DNA of 48,316 nucleotides from Dehalococcoidia bacterium (GCA_015661155.1 JACVQK010000020.1:1-48316); one strand, 5' to 3'; counted from the first letter of the stretch, positions 1 to 10,824 are shown. Program-made: numbers and translations. Notes: generated by a model from the sequence alone, not told the origin.

Positions 1-75
1 CCAGATGCGCGTGTCTCGGGAGGCCAGTATTTCATCTCTGACGCGCTCGATTGTCTTCCTACACTCCGGTACCAT
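1..75 (-). CDS. partial ORF of unknown function (MVPECRKTIERVRDEILASRDTRIW...), runs off the left edge
   Basis: Open frame from ATG at 75 with a weak purine-rich upstream region; not LeuD-like. Confidence 0.3.
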   Translation of the reverse strand, partial: MVPECRKTIERVRDEILASRDTRIW

Positions 76-99
76 GGCGTAATCCCTTTCTGCCCCCAA

Positions 100-1500
100 C
101 TACTCCCACTCCCGTATATCCACAAAATGGCCGGCGATGGCGGCGGCCGCGGCCATGGGGGGGCTGACCAGGTGCGTCCGGCCCCCGGGGCCCTGGCGGC
201 CCTCGAAGTTGCGGTTGGAGGTGGAGGCGCACCGCGCACCCGGCTTCAGGATGTCGGGGTTCATGCCCAGGCACATGGAGCAGCCCGCCTCCCGCCAGTC
301 CAGGCCCGCGTCCTTGAAGATTCGGTCCAGGCCCTCCGCCTCCGCCTGCCTCTTCACCGCGAAGGAACCCGGCACCACCATGGCGTAGACCCCGTCGCGC
401 ACCCTGCGACCCTTGACCACGGCCGCGGCGGCCCGCAGGTCCTCGATGCGGGAGTTGGTGCAGGAGCCGATGAACACGTTATCTATCCGAATCTCCTGCA
501 CGGGCGTGCCGGGCTCCAGGCCCATGTACTCCAGGGCACGCTGGGCGGCGGAGCGCTGGGTGGGGGAGGCAAAGGAGGCGGGGTCGGGAACGCGGCCTGT
601 AACGGGCACCACCATGCCGGGGTTGGTGCCCCAGGTTACAAAGGGCGAAAGGGCGGTGGCATCGACCTCCACCACGCGGTCGAAGGTGGCGTCGGGGTCG
701 GTGGCCAGGGCTTTCCAGAAGCCCACCGCGGCCTCGAAGGCGTCGCCCCGGGGCCCATGAGAGCGGCCTCGCATGTACTGGAAGGTGGTCTCGTCCGGGG
801 AGATCATGCCGGCCCGCCCGCCGGCCTCGATGGACATGTTGCACACCGTCATGCGGCCCTCCATGGAGAGGGAGCGTATGGCCTGGCCGGTGTACTCGAT
901 GACGTGGCCGTTGGCGCCGTCAACCCCTATCTGCCCTATGATGCCCAGGATCAGGTCTTTGGCGGTGACTCCCGCGGGCAACGCTCCGTTCACCCGAATC
1001 TCCAGGGTCTTGGGCCTGGACTGGAGCAGACACTGGGTGGCCAGCACGTGCTCCACCTCTGAGGTGCCGATGGGCAGGGCCAATGCCCCGAAAGCGCCGT
1101 GGGTGGCGGTGTGGCTATCGCCGCAGACGATGGTCTTGCCCGGCTGGGTGTACCCCTGCTCCGGGCCGATGACGTGGACGATGCCCTGGCCGGGGCTGCG
1201 GATGTCGTGCAAATCGATGCCGAACTCCTGGCAGTTACGGGCAAGAGCCTGCATCTGGATCAGGGATATCTCATCGGTGATGGGCAGGGCGCGGCTCCAG
1301 GTGGGGACGTTATGGTCCATGGTGGCCACGGTCAGGTCGGGGCGGCGCACGCGGCGGCCCGCCATGCGGAGGCCGTCGAAGGCCTGGGGAGAGGTGACCT
1401 CGTGCACCAGATGCAGGTCAACGTAGAGGATGGCGGGCTTTCCCGGCTCTTCCTGGACGACGTGGGCGTCCCATATCTTCTCGAACATGGTCCTGGGCAT
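100..1500 (-). CDS. leuC: 3-isopropylmalate dehydratase large subunit
   Basis: Aconitase-family motifs ([39 protein letters not shown]); start set at [10 protein letters not shown] after AAGGAG. Confidence 0.95.
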   Translation of the reverse strand: MPRTMFEKIWDAHVVQEEPGKPAILYVDLHLVHEVTSPQAFDGLRMAGRRVRRPDLTVATMDHNVPTWSRALPITDEISLIQMQALARNCQEFGIDLHDIRSPGQGIVHVIGPEQGYTQPGKTIVCGDSHTATHGAFGALALPIGTSEVEHVLATQCLLQSRPKTLEIRVNGALPAGVTAKDLILGIIGQIGVDGANGHVIEYTGQAIRSLSMEGRMTVCNMSIEAGGRAGMISPDETTFQYMRGRSHGPRGDAFEAAVGFWKALATDPDATFDRVVEVDATALSPFVTWGTNPGMVVPVTGRVPDPASFASPTQRSAAQRALEYMGLEPGTPVQEIRIDNVFIGSCTNSRIEDLRAAAAVVKGRRVRDGVYAMVVPGSFAVKRQAEAEGLDRIFKDAGLDWREAGCSMCLGMNPDILKPGARCASTSNRNFEGRQGPGGRTHLVSPPMAAAAAIAGHFVDIREWE

Positions 1501-1528
1501 GGTGTTGCTCCTTTCCACTGCACCCCGC

Positions 1529-1674
1529 TAGAAGCTGTTCGGAAAACCCTCACCCCCTGTGTCCCCCTCTCCCTTGCCAAGGGAGAGGGGGAGGAAAAGG
1601 AATCTGGGGGACACCCCCAGACCCCCGCCAAAGGGGATCCGCCCCTCTGGACTCCCCTTTTCAGCACCCTGCTA
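1529..1674. repeat. MITE-like dispersed element copy 1 (about 146 bp)
   Basis: TA-bounded; right end in reverse complement is TAGCAGGGTGCTGAAAAGGGG, left end TAGAAGCTGTTCGGAAAACCC; internal TCTGGGGGTGTCCCCCAGA and CCCCCTCTCCCTTGCCAAGGGAGAGGGGG hairpins. Confidence 0.8.
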
Positions 1675-3222
1675 CGTCGCGGAGCCGGCTGCTTTGGACT
1701 CGGGCACTCCCTCAATGGCCATCAGCTTGTTCAGGGCGTTGATGTAAGCCTTGGCGCTGGCGACGAGGATGTCGGTGGAGGAGCCACGGCCGGTGTACAC
1801 CCTGCCCCCCTTCTGGATTCGGATGGTGACATCGCCTATGGCATCGGTGCCCTCGGTGATGGAGCCTATGGTGAACTCCTTGAGGGTGTTGGGCACCTGG
1901 ATGATGCGGTTGATGGCCACATACACGGCGTCCACGGGGCCGGTGCCGGTGGCAGCGTCGGTCAGGACGCGGCCCTGGGGATCGATGAGACGCACCGTGG
2001 CCGTGGGAATCTCGTGGTCGCCGCAGGAGACCTGGACATGCTCCAGGCGGTACATCTCCACCTGGGTCCGGCGACGGTCGCTCATGAGGGCCTCCAGGTC
2101 GCGATCGGTGACCTCCCGCTTCTTGTCCGCCAGCGCCTTGAAAGCCTCGAAGGCCTGGCTCATCTCCTCCGGCGTGAGCCGGTATCCCAGCTCCTCCAGC
2201 CTGGAACCGAGGCCGGCCCGTCCGCTCAGCTTGCCCAGCACCAGGGCGCTCGAGGGAATCCCTATGGAGTGGGGGTCCATGATCTCGAAGGTGGTGCGCT
2301 CCTTGAGGACGCCGTCCTGGTGAATGCCCGAGGCGTGGCGGAAGGCGTTCTGGCCCACAATGGCCTTGTTGGGCTGCACCGGAAAGCCGGTGATGTCGCT
2401 CACCAGGCGGCTGGTGCGGTAGAGCTGGGTGGTATCCACGCCCACGGCAACCCCGAAGAAGTCCCTCCGGGTAATTAGCCCCATGACCACCTCCTCCAGG
2501 GAGGCGTTTCCGGCCCTCTCGCCTATGCCGTTGATGCATCCCTCCACCTGCCTGGCTCCCACCCTGACGGCGGCGAGGCTGTTGGACACCGCGAGGCCCA
2601 GGTCGTTGTGGCAATGAACCGAGAGGACGGCACGGTCAATGTTGGGGACGTTCTCCTTGATGCCGACCAGCAGCCTGGCGAACTCCTCGGGGATGGCGTA
2701 GCCGACGGTGTCGGGGATGTTCACCGTGGTGGCCCCGGCTTTGATGGTGGCCTCCAGGAGGGCGTAAAGGTACTCGGGCTCAGTGCGAGTGGCGTCCATG
2801 GGGGAGAACTCCACGTCCTGGCAGTGCTTCTTGGCCCGCTCCACGGCGGCCACGGCCATGGCCATTATCTCCTCCCGGTTCTTGCGCAGCTGGTGCATGA
2901 TGTGGATGTCGGAGCTGGAGAGGAAGACGTGGATGCGGGGATGCCTCGCCTCTTTGAGCGCCTCGGCGGCGCGATCCACGGCATCGAGGGTAGCATGGGA
3001 CAGGGCGGCGATGATGGGGGCCCTCACCTCCCGAGCGATGGTCTGCACCGCCTGGAAGTCGCCCGGCGAGCTGGCGGGGAACCCCGCCTCGATGACGTCA
3101 ACCCGCAGGCGCTCCAGCTGGCGGGCGATCTCCAGTTTCTCCTCCAGGGCCATGGTGGCCCCGGCGGCCTGCTCGCCGTCCCGCAGCGTGGTGTCGAATA
3201 TGATGACCTTGTCTTCAGGCAT
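1672..3222 (-). CDS. leuA: 2-isopropylmalate synthase
   Basis: MPEDKVIIFDTTLRDGEQAAGATM, HCHNDLGLAVSNSLAA, GIGERAGNASLEE; SD AAAGGAG ahead of MPEDK; stop TAG lies in the repeat terminus. Confidence 0.95.
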   Translation of the reverse strand: MPEDKVIIFDTTLRDGEQAAGATMALEEKLEIARQLERLRVDVIEAGFPASSPGDFQAVQTIAREVRAPIIAALSHATLDAVDRAAEALKEARHPRIHVFLSSSDIHIMHQLRKNREEIMAMAVAAVERAKKHCQDVEFSPMDATRTEPEYLYALLEATIKAGATTVNIPDTVGYAIPEEFARLLVGIKENVPNIDRAVLSVHCHNDLGLAVSNSLAAVRVGARQVEGCINGIGERAGNASLEEVVMGLITRRDFFGVAVGVDTTQLYRTSRLVSDITGFPVQPNKAIVGQNAFRHASGIHQDGVLKERTTFEIMDPHSIGIPSSALVLGKLSGRAGLGSRLEELGYRLTPEEMSQAFEAFKALADKKREVTDRDLEALMSDRRRTQVEMYRLEHVQVSCGDHEIPTATVRLIDPQGRVLTDAATGTGPVDAVYVAINRIIQVPNTLKEFTIGSITEGTDAIGDVTIRIQKGGRVYTGRGSSTDILVASAKAYINALNKLMAIEGVPESKAAGSAT

Positions 3223-3480
3223 CTTGAAATCTCCTTTTGTCTCTTCCCAGAACGGCCAGGTCTTGGCTGCCGGCTCTGGGTAACCCTTGCACATTCAGCC
3301 CTATGATCGGCCACCGTTGGCTTTCATAGGGAAACGATGGAGGGGATATCTGGGAGAGACTAAAGGGCAACGCAGTCCGCCGGAACGACCCTTGCCAAGA
3401 GCCGTCCCTGATGGCGGACTACGTCTGTTACCTCTGGGGAGACCGTCTTGTTATCCATGAATGGAGCCATTGTATCAAAC

Positions 3481-3506
3481 TACGCCTGTTTCAGGAAGCC
3501 CATCAT
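3481..3506. repeat. 26-bp direct repeat, distal copy of the ilvC 3' end
   Basis: TACGCCTGTTTCAGGAAGCCCATCAT, identical to 4169..4194. Confidence 0.9.
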
Positions 3507-3519
3507 TGGTTTCACCCCC

Positions 3520-3582
3520 TCTCCAACTCTCCCCCTCGAGGGGGAGAGGGCTATCCCTTCCCCCTGCAAGGGGGAAGGGCAG
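3520..3582. repeat. two adjacent intergenic hairpins
   Basis: CTCTCCCCCTCGAGGGGGAGAG and CCTTCCCCCTGCAAGGGGGAAGG. Confidence 0.7.
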
Positions 3583-3664
3583 GATGGGGGTACAAGCGCA
3601 TGAGGCCGCCTCCGATGGATAATTGAAAGACCCTGATGAGGACTACAGAGACCCAAAGAAGCCT

Positions 3665-4147
3665 TCATCCACTTGGCCTGAAAAGCCACTCTCCTGCCCT
3701 CCCTGTAGCGCGTACTTCTGAGAAGCCCTTGGCCTTCAAGAATTCGCCGAGCAGCTTGTCGAATTGTGAAGGATTTAGAGCTAGTATACGCGTGAGTAAC
3801 TGCTGAGTTATATCCGGCTCGCCTATCTCTTTTGAAGGCTGGTAGGAGTCGTGCTTCGTGACATCCTTTGGGTTTGGCACGACGATCGGTGGTTCTCCTC
3901 GCGATTCTCGAAACTCATTTGCCTTTCGTACGTAACGTCTAATACTAGTCTGGCCACTTCTTGTGGCACCGTCAGGCCAACTTACTTCTATGAACTTCTT
4001 GAGAATGCCGGCTCCTGCGAAAAGTCCTACTGTTTCGCCTCTTCTGGCCACAGGTGTTATTGGTAAGTTCTGTATGGTATTAATCTCCTTCCGGAGGTCG
4101 TGGTTGTTTCCGAACTCGTAGGCCAATTTTAGGGGAAGTACTTTCAT
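3665..4147 (-). pseudogene. Mrr-like restriction endonuclease, apparently truncated at the start of the catalytic domain
   Basis: C-terminal LLTRILALNPSQFDKLLGEFLKAKGFSEVRATGRAG resembles the start of Mrr_cat, then ends before the expected GGID-type catalytic motif; more AT-rich than its flanks. Confidence 0.6.
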
Positions 4148-4167
4148 TTAAGCCACCCTCGTCTTTC

Positions 4168-5163
4168 TTACGCCTGTTTCAGGAAGCCCATCATGCCCCG
4201 GAGGGTCTTGCCCACCTCCTCGATGGGATGCTCCGCCTCCTGCTGGCGGAGGGCGTTGAAGCGGGGTCTGCCAGCCTTGTTCTCGGCGATCCACTCCCGG
4301 GCAAAGGAGCCGTTCTGTATCTCCTCCAGGATGCGCTTCATGTTCTGCCTCACGTGGTCGTCGATGACCCGGGGGCCGCGGCTGTAGTCGCCGTACTCGG
4401 CGGTGTCGCTTATTGAGTAGCGCATGTAGCCCAGGCCGCCCTGATAGATGAGGTCCACGATGAGCTTGAGCTCATGGCAGCATTCGAAGTAGGCCGATTC
4501 CGGCTGATAGCCCGCCTCCACCAGGGTCTCGAAACCCGCCTTTATGAGGGCCGTGACCCCTCCGCACAGCACGGTCTGCTCCCCGAAGAGGTCGGTCTCC
4601 GTCTCCTCCTTGAAGGTGGTATCCAGCACCCCGGCACGGGTGCAGCCGACGCCCCTGGCGTAGGCCAGGGCGTTCTCCCTGGCCTTGCCTGATGAGTCTT
4701 GGTGTATCGCCAGGAGGCCGGGAACCCCTGATCCCTGGACGAAAATCTCCCGCATCCGGTGTCCCGGGGCCTTGGGGGCCACCATGGACACGTCCACATC
4801 AGGCGGTGGCACGATCTGCTGGTAGTGGATGTTGAAGCCGTGGGCGAACATGAGGGTCTTGCCCCTCTTCATATACGGCTGGATGGAGTCGCGGTAGACC
4901 TGGGACTGGATGTGGTCCGGCACCAGCATCATGATGACGTCCGCCTGCTGGGCCACCTCCGCCACCGTAGCCACCCTCAGACCTGCCACCTCCGCCTTCG
5001 GCCAGCTTGCGCTGCCCTGGTACAGCCCCACCACTACGTTGACCCCGTTGTCCTTGAGGTTGAGGGCGTGGGCATGGCCCTGGCTGCCGTACCCGATGAT
5101 CCCGATGGTCTTACCCTTCAGCAGGGAGAGGTTTGCGTCCTTTTCGTAGTAGACATTGGCCAT
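4168..5163 (-). CDS. ilvC: ketol-acid reductoisomerase
   Basis: [59 protein letters not shown]. Confidence 0.95.
   Translation of the reverse strand: MANVYYEKDANLSLLKGKTIGIIGYGSQGHAHALNLKDNGVNVVVGLYQGSASWPKAEVAGLRVATVAEVAQQADVIMMLVPDHIQSQVYRDSIQPYMKRGKTLMFAHGFNIHYQQIVPPPDVDVSMVAPKAPGHRMREIFVQGSGVPGLLAIHQDSSGKARENALAYARGVGCTRAGVLDTTFKEETETDLFGEQTVLCGGVTALIKAGFETLVEAGYQPESAYFECCHELKLIVDLIYQGGLGYMRYSISDTAEYGDYSRGPRVIDDHVRQNMKRILEEIQNGSFAREWIAENKAGRPRFNALRQQEAEHPIEEVGKTLRGMMGFLKQA
4169..4194. repeat. 26-bp direct repeat, proximal copy (ilvC C-terminal codons MMGFLKQA)
   Basis: Identical to 3481..3506. Confidence 0.9.
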
Positions 5164-5254
5164 GGCCAGTCGCCTCCTTTGTAGTGTTGCTAACAGGGGT
5201 ACAGTGTACACCGCCCATGGTGGGCCTGTCGAACCTCTCGTCGCAGCTTCCTCA

Positions 5255-5599
5255 TCAGTCCGCAGGGACAATCCCAAGGCCAATGGCGATGACAATCATG
5301 ACCAGCAGCAGCACAAGCCATGCAACGGTAGACGCCACCAATAGTGAAGCCTCGCGTATACGCTGCCTCAGGGCGAGTATGGCCGGGTAGCCGAGAACCA
5401 GGGCTCCACTGACGCACGCCGAGATGATGAAGAGCAGCAGAATGCCCACCGCCTGCATGGATGAATTCGTTTGCTCGTTCTCAGGGGGCAACCCAGCAAT
5501 ACGGTCGAGATTGTTTATGAAGAGCACGACCAGGATGACATAGAGAAAGACCCCCATGGCCTGGGCCAACCCCAGTAGAACGATCCTTTTTCTGCTCAT
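5255..5599 (-). CDS. hypothetical membrane protein
   Basis: Three hydrophobic segments; intact 114-aa ORF. Confidence 0.6.
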   Translation of the reverse strand: MSRKRIVLLGLAQAMGVFLYVILVVLFINNLDRIAGLPPENEQTNSSMQAVGILLLFIISACVSGALVLGYPAILALRQRIREASLLVASTVAWLVLLLVMIVIAIGLGIVPAD

Positions 5600-5840
5600 G
5601 TCTCTCCTTGATCACCCTCTGAGGTGTTGTCTATGCCAGGCAGGGCGATGAGACGACGGTGTTCCTTGGCTGAGATTGCCCACAGTCTACTCCCCATCGG
5701 TCTGGTCGTGCAACCAAAGCACATCAAAGGCCGAAGGACCAGGACTGTAGCAACCATCTTCTTGGAGACCACCTCATCTTGCGTCGGGAAGGCGTGCGAC
5801 GTATACTAGCGGCGCAACGGTGAACAGAAGGAGGAGCGCT

Positions 5841-8228
5841 ATGACCACGAATCCCCCCCTCGCCCTGAGTCAGTTCCGAGTCCTCGACCTTACCCAATCC
5901 CACGGCCAATACGCCTCCCGCCTGCTGGCTGACCTCGGGGCCGACGTCATCAAGGTGGAGCCGCCGGAGGGTGGCCCAGATCGCTGGGCGTGGCCTTTTG
6001 CAGGTGACGTCCCTGACAGGGAGCGCAGCCTCTCCTTCCTGCACTTCAACACCAACAAGCGCAGCGTCGTCCTGGACCTGACGACGGCCAATGGACGGAA
6101 AGCCTTCCTCAAGCTGGCCGCCGCCGCCGATGCCGTCGTGGAAGACCTTCCGCCTGGGTACCTGGCGAAGCTGCGGCTCGGCTACCACGACCTGCGAAAG
6201 GTCAACCCGGGTATCGTCATGACGTCTATCACACCCTTTGGGCAGAGCGGGCCTCGCTCCTACTATGAGGGAACCGACCTGGTGATCCAGGCCATGTCGG
6301 GCTGGATGACCACCGACGGTGATAATGAGTTCCCGCCGTGCGCCGCTCCCGGAGACCCGACGGTTCACCTTGCGGGAATGCACGGCGCCATGGGCACGCT
6401 CCTCGCGCTTTGGGCCCGTGGGGAGCACGGGCGTGGACAACACGTAGACACCTCGCTCTACGAGGTCATGGTGACGTCCCTCTCCTCCATGCCCATCTCT
6501 CGCTACTCGCTTTCCGGGGAGATCGTACGGCGGCCTGGGCGGCGGGTGAACACCGCAGCCGTCAACTACTATCCGTGTAAAGACGGCTATGTCGCCATGA
6601 ACATCCACTTCGACCACCTGTGGGAACGCCTCGTCAAGTGGGTCAATCACCCCGTCCTCAACGAGCCCTACTGGCTGGCACGGGGAGCCCGGCAGCAGAA
6701 TGCGGACCTCGTTGAGGAGATCCTCCAGGAGTTCAGCTCAAACATGACAGCGGAGGAGTTCTTGAAAGGTGCCCTGGCCCTGGGCCTCCCCGTTGCCAGG
6801 GTGAACACCTTCTCGGAGGCATTGGAGGTGCCCCAGCTCAAGGCCCGCCATTGGCTCCAGGAGGTCCACCACCCGGTCCTGGGGCGGATTTCCGTCCCAG
6901 GCCTCCCCTGGCTTCTGCGAGGAACCCCCCCTCGGGTGCGACGATCTGCCCCACTCCTTGGAGAGCATACCGAGGAGATCCTCCGCGAGGCAGCCGCCAC
7001 GGCGGTGCAGCGAGGAGCTTCGACGAACAGACCAAAGCAGGTTCCACCTCGGACGCCCCTGGAAGGCATCCGGGTGGTCGATCTCACGCGGGCTTTCGCC
7101 GGCCCCTTCGCCTCGCGGCTCCTGGCCGACTACGGGGCTGAGGTCATCAAGGTGGAGTCCGACCTCTTCGACACCCAACGAGAGGGCCGCGCCGGGACCT
7201 TCACGGAGCTGAATCGGAACAAGCTGAGCATTACCCTGGACCTCCACCATCCCGATGGGCAGGCCTTGCTCAAGAAGTTGGTGGCCGTCAGCGACGTGCT
7301 GATAGACAACTACAGGCCAGGCACGCTGGAGCGCTTCGGCCTGGCGTACGACGACCTGAAGGAGATCAACCCGCGGATCATCGTCGTGAGCATGCCAGCC
7401 TATGGGAGCACGGGGCCCGCCGCAGGGCACGCCGCCCATGGGACCCAGCTCATCGCCAACGCTGGGATTACCCATCTTTGGGGCCACCCCGAGTCGCCCA
7501 TGCAGGCACGATCGAAGTCAACGTACCCAGACCTCGTCGCTGGTGCCCAAGCAGCCCTGGCAACCCTGGCAGGGCTCCATGGGCGTAAGGGCACGGGAGC
7601 CGGGCAGTCCATTGAAGTGGCCCAGTCCGAGGTCCTCCTCAGCACCCTGGGCGTCGGACTCCTGGATTACCTGGTGAACGGGCGGGTATGGCAACCCACG
7701 GGTAACAGGCGCGCCTTCGCGGCCCCCCACGACCTCTACCCATGTCGCGGTCTCGACGCCCACTGTGCCATCGCCTGCGTGACGGAGGAGCAGTGGCGCT
7801 CCCTCTGCCAAGTCATGGCGCGCCCTGATCTCGCGGAGGACGCTCGTTTCGCCACCCTCCAGGATCGGGTGACAAACGTCGAGGAGCTGGACCAGATCAT
7901 CGCCACCTGGACGCGAGACCTCACCCCCTCCCAGGTTGCGTATCTGCTGCAAAGGGCGCGGGTCCCCGCCGGCGCCGTGCAGACAGGAGAGGATATCTAC
8001 TACGATTGGCATCTCAGAGAGCGCGGCTATGTGGCTCGCGTGGACGACCCTGAAACAGGGGACACGGAGATATCAGGGCTAACCGCTCACCTCTCCGAAA
8101 CGCCAGGGCGGCAGCAGATGCAAGGGCGACCGACCCTGGGTGGCGCCAATGACTACGTCTTCCACCAGATCCTCGGGCTGTCCCAGGAGGAGCGCCAGCG
8201 CCTGGAAGCCGAGAAGGCCATCGCCTGA
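5841..8228 (+). CDS. CaiB/BaiF (family III) CoA-transferase, two tandem domains fused
   Basis: Two copies of LDLT..(H/F)..YASRLLADLGADVIKVE / VDLTRAFAGPFASRLLADYGAEVIKVE; SD AAGGAGGAGCGCT before MTTNPP. Confidence 0.9.
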   Translation: MTTNPPLALSQFRVLDLTQSHGQYASRLLADLGADVIKVEPPEGGPDRWAWPFAGDVPDRERSLSFLHFNTNKRSVVLDLTTANGRKAFLKLAAAADAVVEDLPPGYLAKLRLGYHDLRKVNPGIVMTSITPFGQSGPRSYYEGTDLVIQAMSGWMTTDGDNEFPPCAAPGDPTVHLAGMHGAMGTLLALWARGEHGRGQHVDTSLYEVMVTSLSSMPISRYSLSGEIVRRPGRRVNTAAVNYYPCKDGYVAMNIHFDHLWERLVKWVNHPVLNEPYWLARGARQQNADLVEEILQEFSSNMTAEEFLKGALALGLPVARVNTFSEALEVPQLKARHWLQEVHHPVLGRISVPGLPWLLRGTPPRVRRSAPLLGEHTEEILREAAATAVQRGASTNRPKQVPPRTPLEGIRVVDLTRAFAGPFASRLLADYGAEVIKVESDLFDTQREGRAGTFTELNRNKLSITLDLHHPDGQALLKKLVAVSDVLIDNYRPGTLERFGLAYDDLKEINPRIIVVSMPAYGSTGPAAGHAAHGTQLIANAGITHLWGHPESPMQARSKSTYPDLVAGAQAALATLAGLHGRKGTGAGQSIEVAQSEVLLSTLGVGLLDYLVNGRVWQPTGNRRAFAAPHDLYPCRGLDAHCAIACVTEEQWRSLCQVMARPDLAEDARFATLQDRVTNVEELDQIIATWTRDLTPSQVAYLLQRARVPAGAVQTGEDIYYDWHLRERGYVARVDDPETGDTEISGLTAHLSETPGRQQMQGRPTLGGANDYVFHQILGLSQEERQRLEAEKAIA

Positions 8229-8515
8229 GTTTCACCCCGTCAATGGCTATCCCGTGAGCGCGCAGAGAGGGCCTTCCCGCAACAGAGGACCCAACGGCTT
8301 GCTGGGTGGCCCTTTGGATAGCTGAGGAGGAGAACCAGGCCGACCCGAACGCCGTGGGCAGAGCGATGCTCATCAAGGTGTACGGGAGGACGGTGAGCGG
8401 GTGGTGTTGAACCGCTCTCCCTTCCCAAACACCTCGTCTTACATCTCGCGGCCCATTCCTCAGAGGCGTGCCCTCTTGCCAGCGACCCATCCTCCCACTG
8501 ACAAGCCGGCAGCAA

Positions 8516-8557
8516 AAGGCCCCTCCCCGGCGGACGAACCGCAGAGCGAGGGGCCTT
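8516..8557. terminator. Rho-independent-type hairpin between convergent genes
   Basis: AAGGCCCCTC...GAGGGGCCTT with flanking A-rich and T-rich tracts. Confidence 0.7.
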
Positions 8558-8577
8558 CTTCTATCGCTGATGCCGGG

Positions 8578-10266
8578 CTATTTGGCCAGCCACGTCCTCT
8601 CGAAGACGGAGAGGGTCATCATCGCAGGGGTCGCTTTCAAGACGTATCCCTTCAGATTCGGTGTGGTGCCATTGAAGATCAGTATCCACCCCAGGGAGAG
8701 CTCGTTCAGCATCTCCTGGGTCAGCTTCTTGTCTATGGCCCGGACCATCTCTGCACGCTTCACCTGGTTCATCTCGCCGATCTCCCCCTCCATCATCGCC
8801 TGTATCTCCGTCTGCAAGGCGGGCTCGGCCGCCGTCATTCCCTCCAACATGCATTTGTTGCTGGAGCTCAGTGGATAGAGCCAGCTGTATCTGACGAGCC
8901 GGTCATCCGGGTCCCCGTCCGAGGCTTGCAGATTGACCCCCTGTACATTGAAGTTGCACGCATCTATGTAGGTCGTTTGCACCGGAATCTCAAGGGGCTG
9001 CATGGTTATCTCGATGCCCAGCTTCTTCTTCACCTGGTCCTTGAAGAAGAGACAGTAGTTCATGAAGTTCTGGGTATTCCTCGATATGCAGGTGGTGTCG
9101 AACCGCTTCCCCTTCCCGAACACCTCGTCCAGCAGCCGGTTCGCCTCCACGACGTCCTGGTCCTTGGGCTGCCGGTAGCCAGGCCACGTCTTCAACTCCT
9201 CCTCCGGAGTGCCCCACCAGAAGGAAGGATAAGGCCCGTTGTAGCCCGTCAGCAACGCCCCAGAGCGACTCCCGTACATCTGGAACAGCTGCCAGTCGTT
9301 CCGGTCCAGGGCCAGGTGAAAAGCCTGCCTCACCCGACGGTCATTGAAGGGGGCCCGGTTCAAGTTGAACCTTATTCCCGAGCCCCAGTTGTGCAAGCCC
9401 ATGTGGACCACTATCCGGTCAGGGAAGTCCCGCTCCGCTTGCGCCACCTGCCCGGGCAGCAGAGCGGAGCTGGCACCGCCCAGCCAGTGGATCTGTCCTG
9501 TGGCCAGGGCCGTGAACCGGGTTGTGAAATCCTTGAGGATGTACGACTCGATGCCGTCCAGCAGGGGCAGTCCCTCCCGGAAGTAGGTGGGGTTCCGCCG
9601 GCTCTTTGTTACGATGTCTGTCTGGAACTCCTCGGGCACAAATGCCCCCGTGCCTGCATGAAACTTGAAGCTCGCGGGTGTTGCCAACCCCATCTCATCG
9701 AAGTGGTTGGCAACGTACCAGTCTATCCACCCCTTGTCCAGCATGGGCATAAGGAAGAATACCCCCAGGGTCCTGGCCAGCACCTGGTTCAGGTTTATCA
9801 CCGCGGTATACCCCTTGGCTCCATCGGGGCAGGAGACGCCGGTGACGTGCTGCAGAGTGGCTCTCGGGACGCGCTTCGGCTCCGGCGGGCGCACATCGTA
9901 CTCAACGTCCTCCAGCTTGAAGGTCAGGCTCAGGCCGTCGCTGGAGAACTCCCAGCTCTTGGCCAGGTCACCGATTAGTGAGTTCGTCGCTGCCCACGGG
10001 TCATACCGTACCAGGGCGTTGTAGAGAGGGGGAACCATGGTTTCGTTTCCGGAGCTAGTAGTAATCGGCCGATGGGCGGTTAGGGGGTTCGGAATCCCCG
10101 TCTTCATTGTCCCGCCCCGCTTGGGCTCTCCCCACGCCGGATCGTACCCCGGGAGCTGGGTGAGGGTGGCGGCAGACTGCCTGGGCGTGGCCGTGGGCGC
10201 TGCCGTGGCCGTGACGGTGGGCACCGTGATCGCGAGTATCGGCCTCACCTTCAGCAGATAGCCCAC
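8578..10266 (-). CDS. ABC transporter substrate-binding protein, SBP_bac_5 (oligopeptide type)
   Basis: GLHNWGSGIRFNLNRAPFNDRRVRQAFHLALDRNDW motif; GTG start with SD GGAGGTGAGAAC. Confidence 0.75.
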   Translation of the reverse strand: MGYLLKVRPILAITVPTVTATAAPTATPRQSAATLTQLPGYDPAWGEPKRGGTMKTGIPNPLTAHRPITTSSGNETMVPPLYNALVRYDPWAATNSLIGDLAKSWEFSSDGLSLTFKLEDVEYDVRPPEPKRVPRATLQHVTGVSCPDGAKGYTAVINLNQVLARTLGVFFLMPMLDKGWIDWYVANHFDEMGLATPASFKFHAGTGAFVPEEFQTDIVTKSRRNPTYFREGLPLLDGIESYILKDFTTRFTALATGQIHWLGGASSALLPGQVAQAERDFPDRIVVHMGLHNWGSGIRFNLNRAPFNDRRVRQAFHLALDRNDWQLFQMYGSRSGALLTGYNGPYPSFWWGTPEEELKTWPGYRQPKDQDVVEANRLLDEVFGKGKRFDTTCISRNTQNFMNYCLFFKDQVKKKLGIEITMQPLEIPVQTTYIDACNFNVQGVNLQASDGDPDDRLVRYSWLYPLSSSNKCMLEGMTAAEPALQTEIQAMMEGEIGEMNQVKRAEMVRAIDKKLTQEMLNELSLGWILIFNGTTPNLKGYVLKATPAMMTLSVFERTWLAK

Positions 10267-10824
10267 GTTCTCACCTCCCTGATGGATTTACGGAAAGGGT
10301 AGCATGGCACCTGGCGACTGTCAATGCATCCGATGGCATAGAGTAGGTGTCACCGAGGGGGGTGTCGTTGCCTCAGAACCCATGCTACCGGGACGTGACA
10401 TAACACAAGGCAGCGTGGAGGAGCAGGCAGTATGACCACATCCCACCCCGCTGCCCGACTTCTTCAGGCCCTTCCGACGAGGCTCCTCATCACCCGTACC
10501 TGGAGATACGGCCTTGACCAGGCAAGCTCAACCCAGAATCCCCACTCCGGTCAGTCCAGTCAGGCATGGTCCGACCGGGTGAGAAGAGCATACCCTCGCC
10601 TCAGAAGGCTGGTCAACCAACGTTTCCATGGCCCGTACCGCTATTGACTGTGCTAGAATCCAGAGACCACCCGTAGGTATGAGGCGAGGCCACCCAGTGA
10701 GTTCGAGAGGCGTTTTCCTGCGTTCCCTCCCCTGTTTCGCAGGGCTGAGGGATGAAGAGACCCAGCGACGGGAGAGGGAGTCGCTGGAGCGCTCTTTCGA
10801 CAAGGGCGGGACCCTTTTCCTGCC

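Noticed and set aside
1099-2478. 459-aa plus-strand ORF crossing leuC/leuA and the repeat
   Set aside because: Shadow of two opposite-strand genes; crosses the intergenic element.
8401-9978. Long plus-strand ORF (525 aa) opposite the SBP gene
   Set aside because: Antisense shadow frame of a GC-rich gene; low-complexity H/R/L-rich translation, no family motifs.
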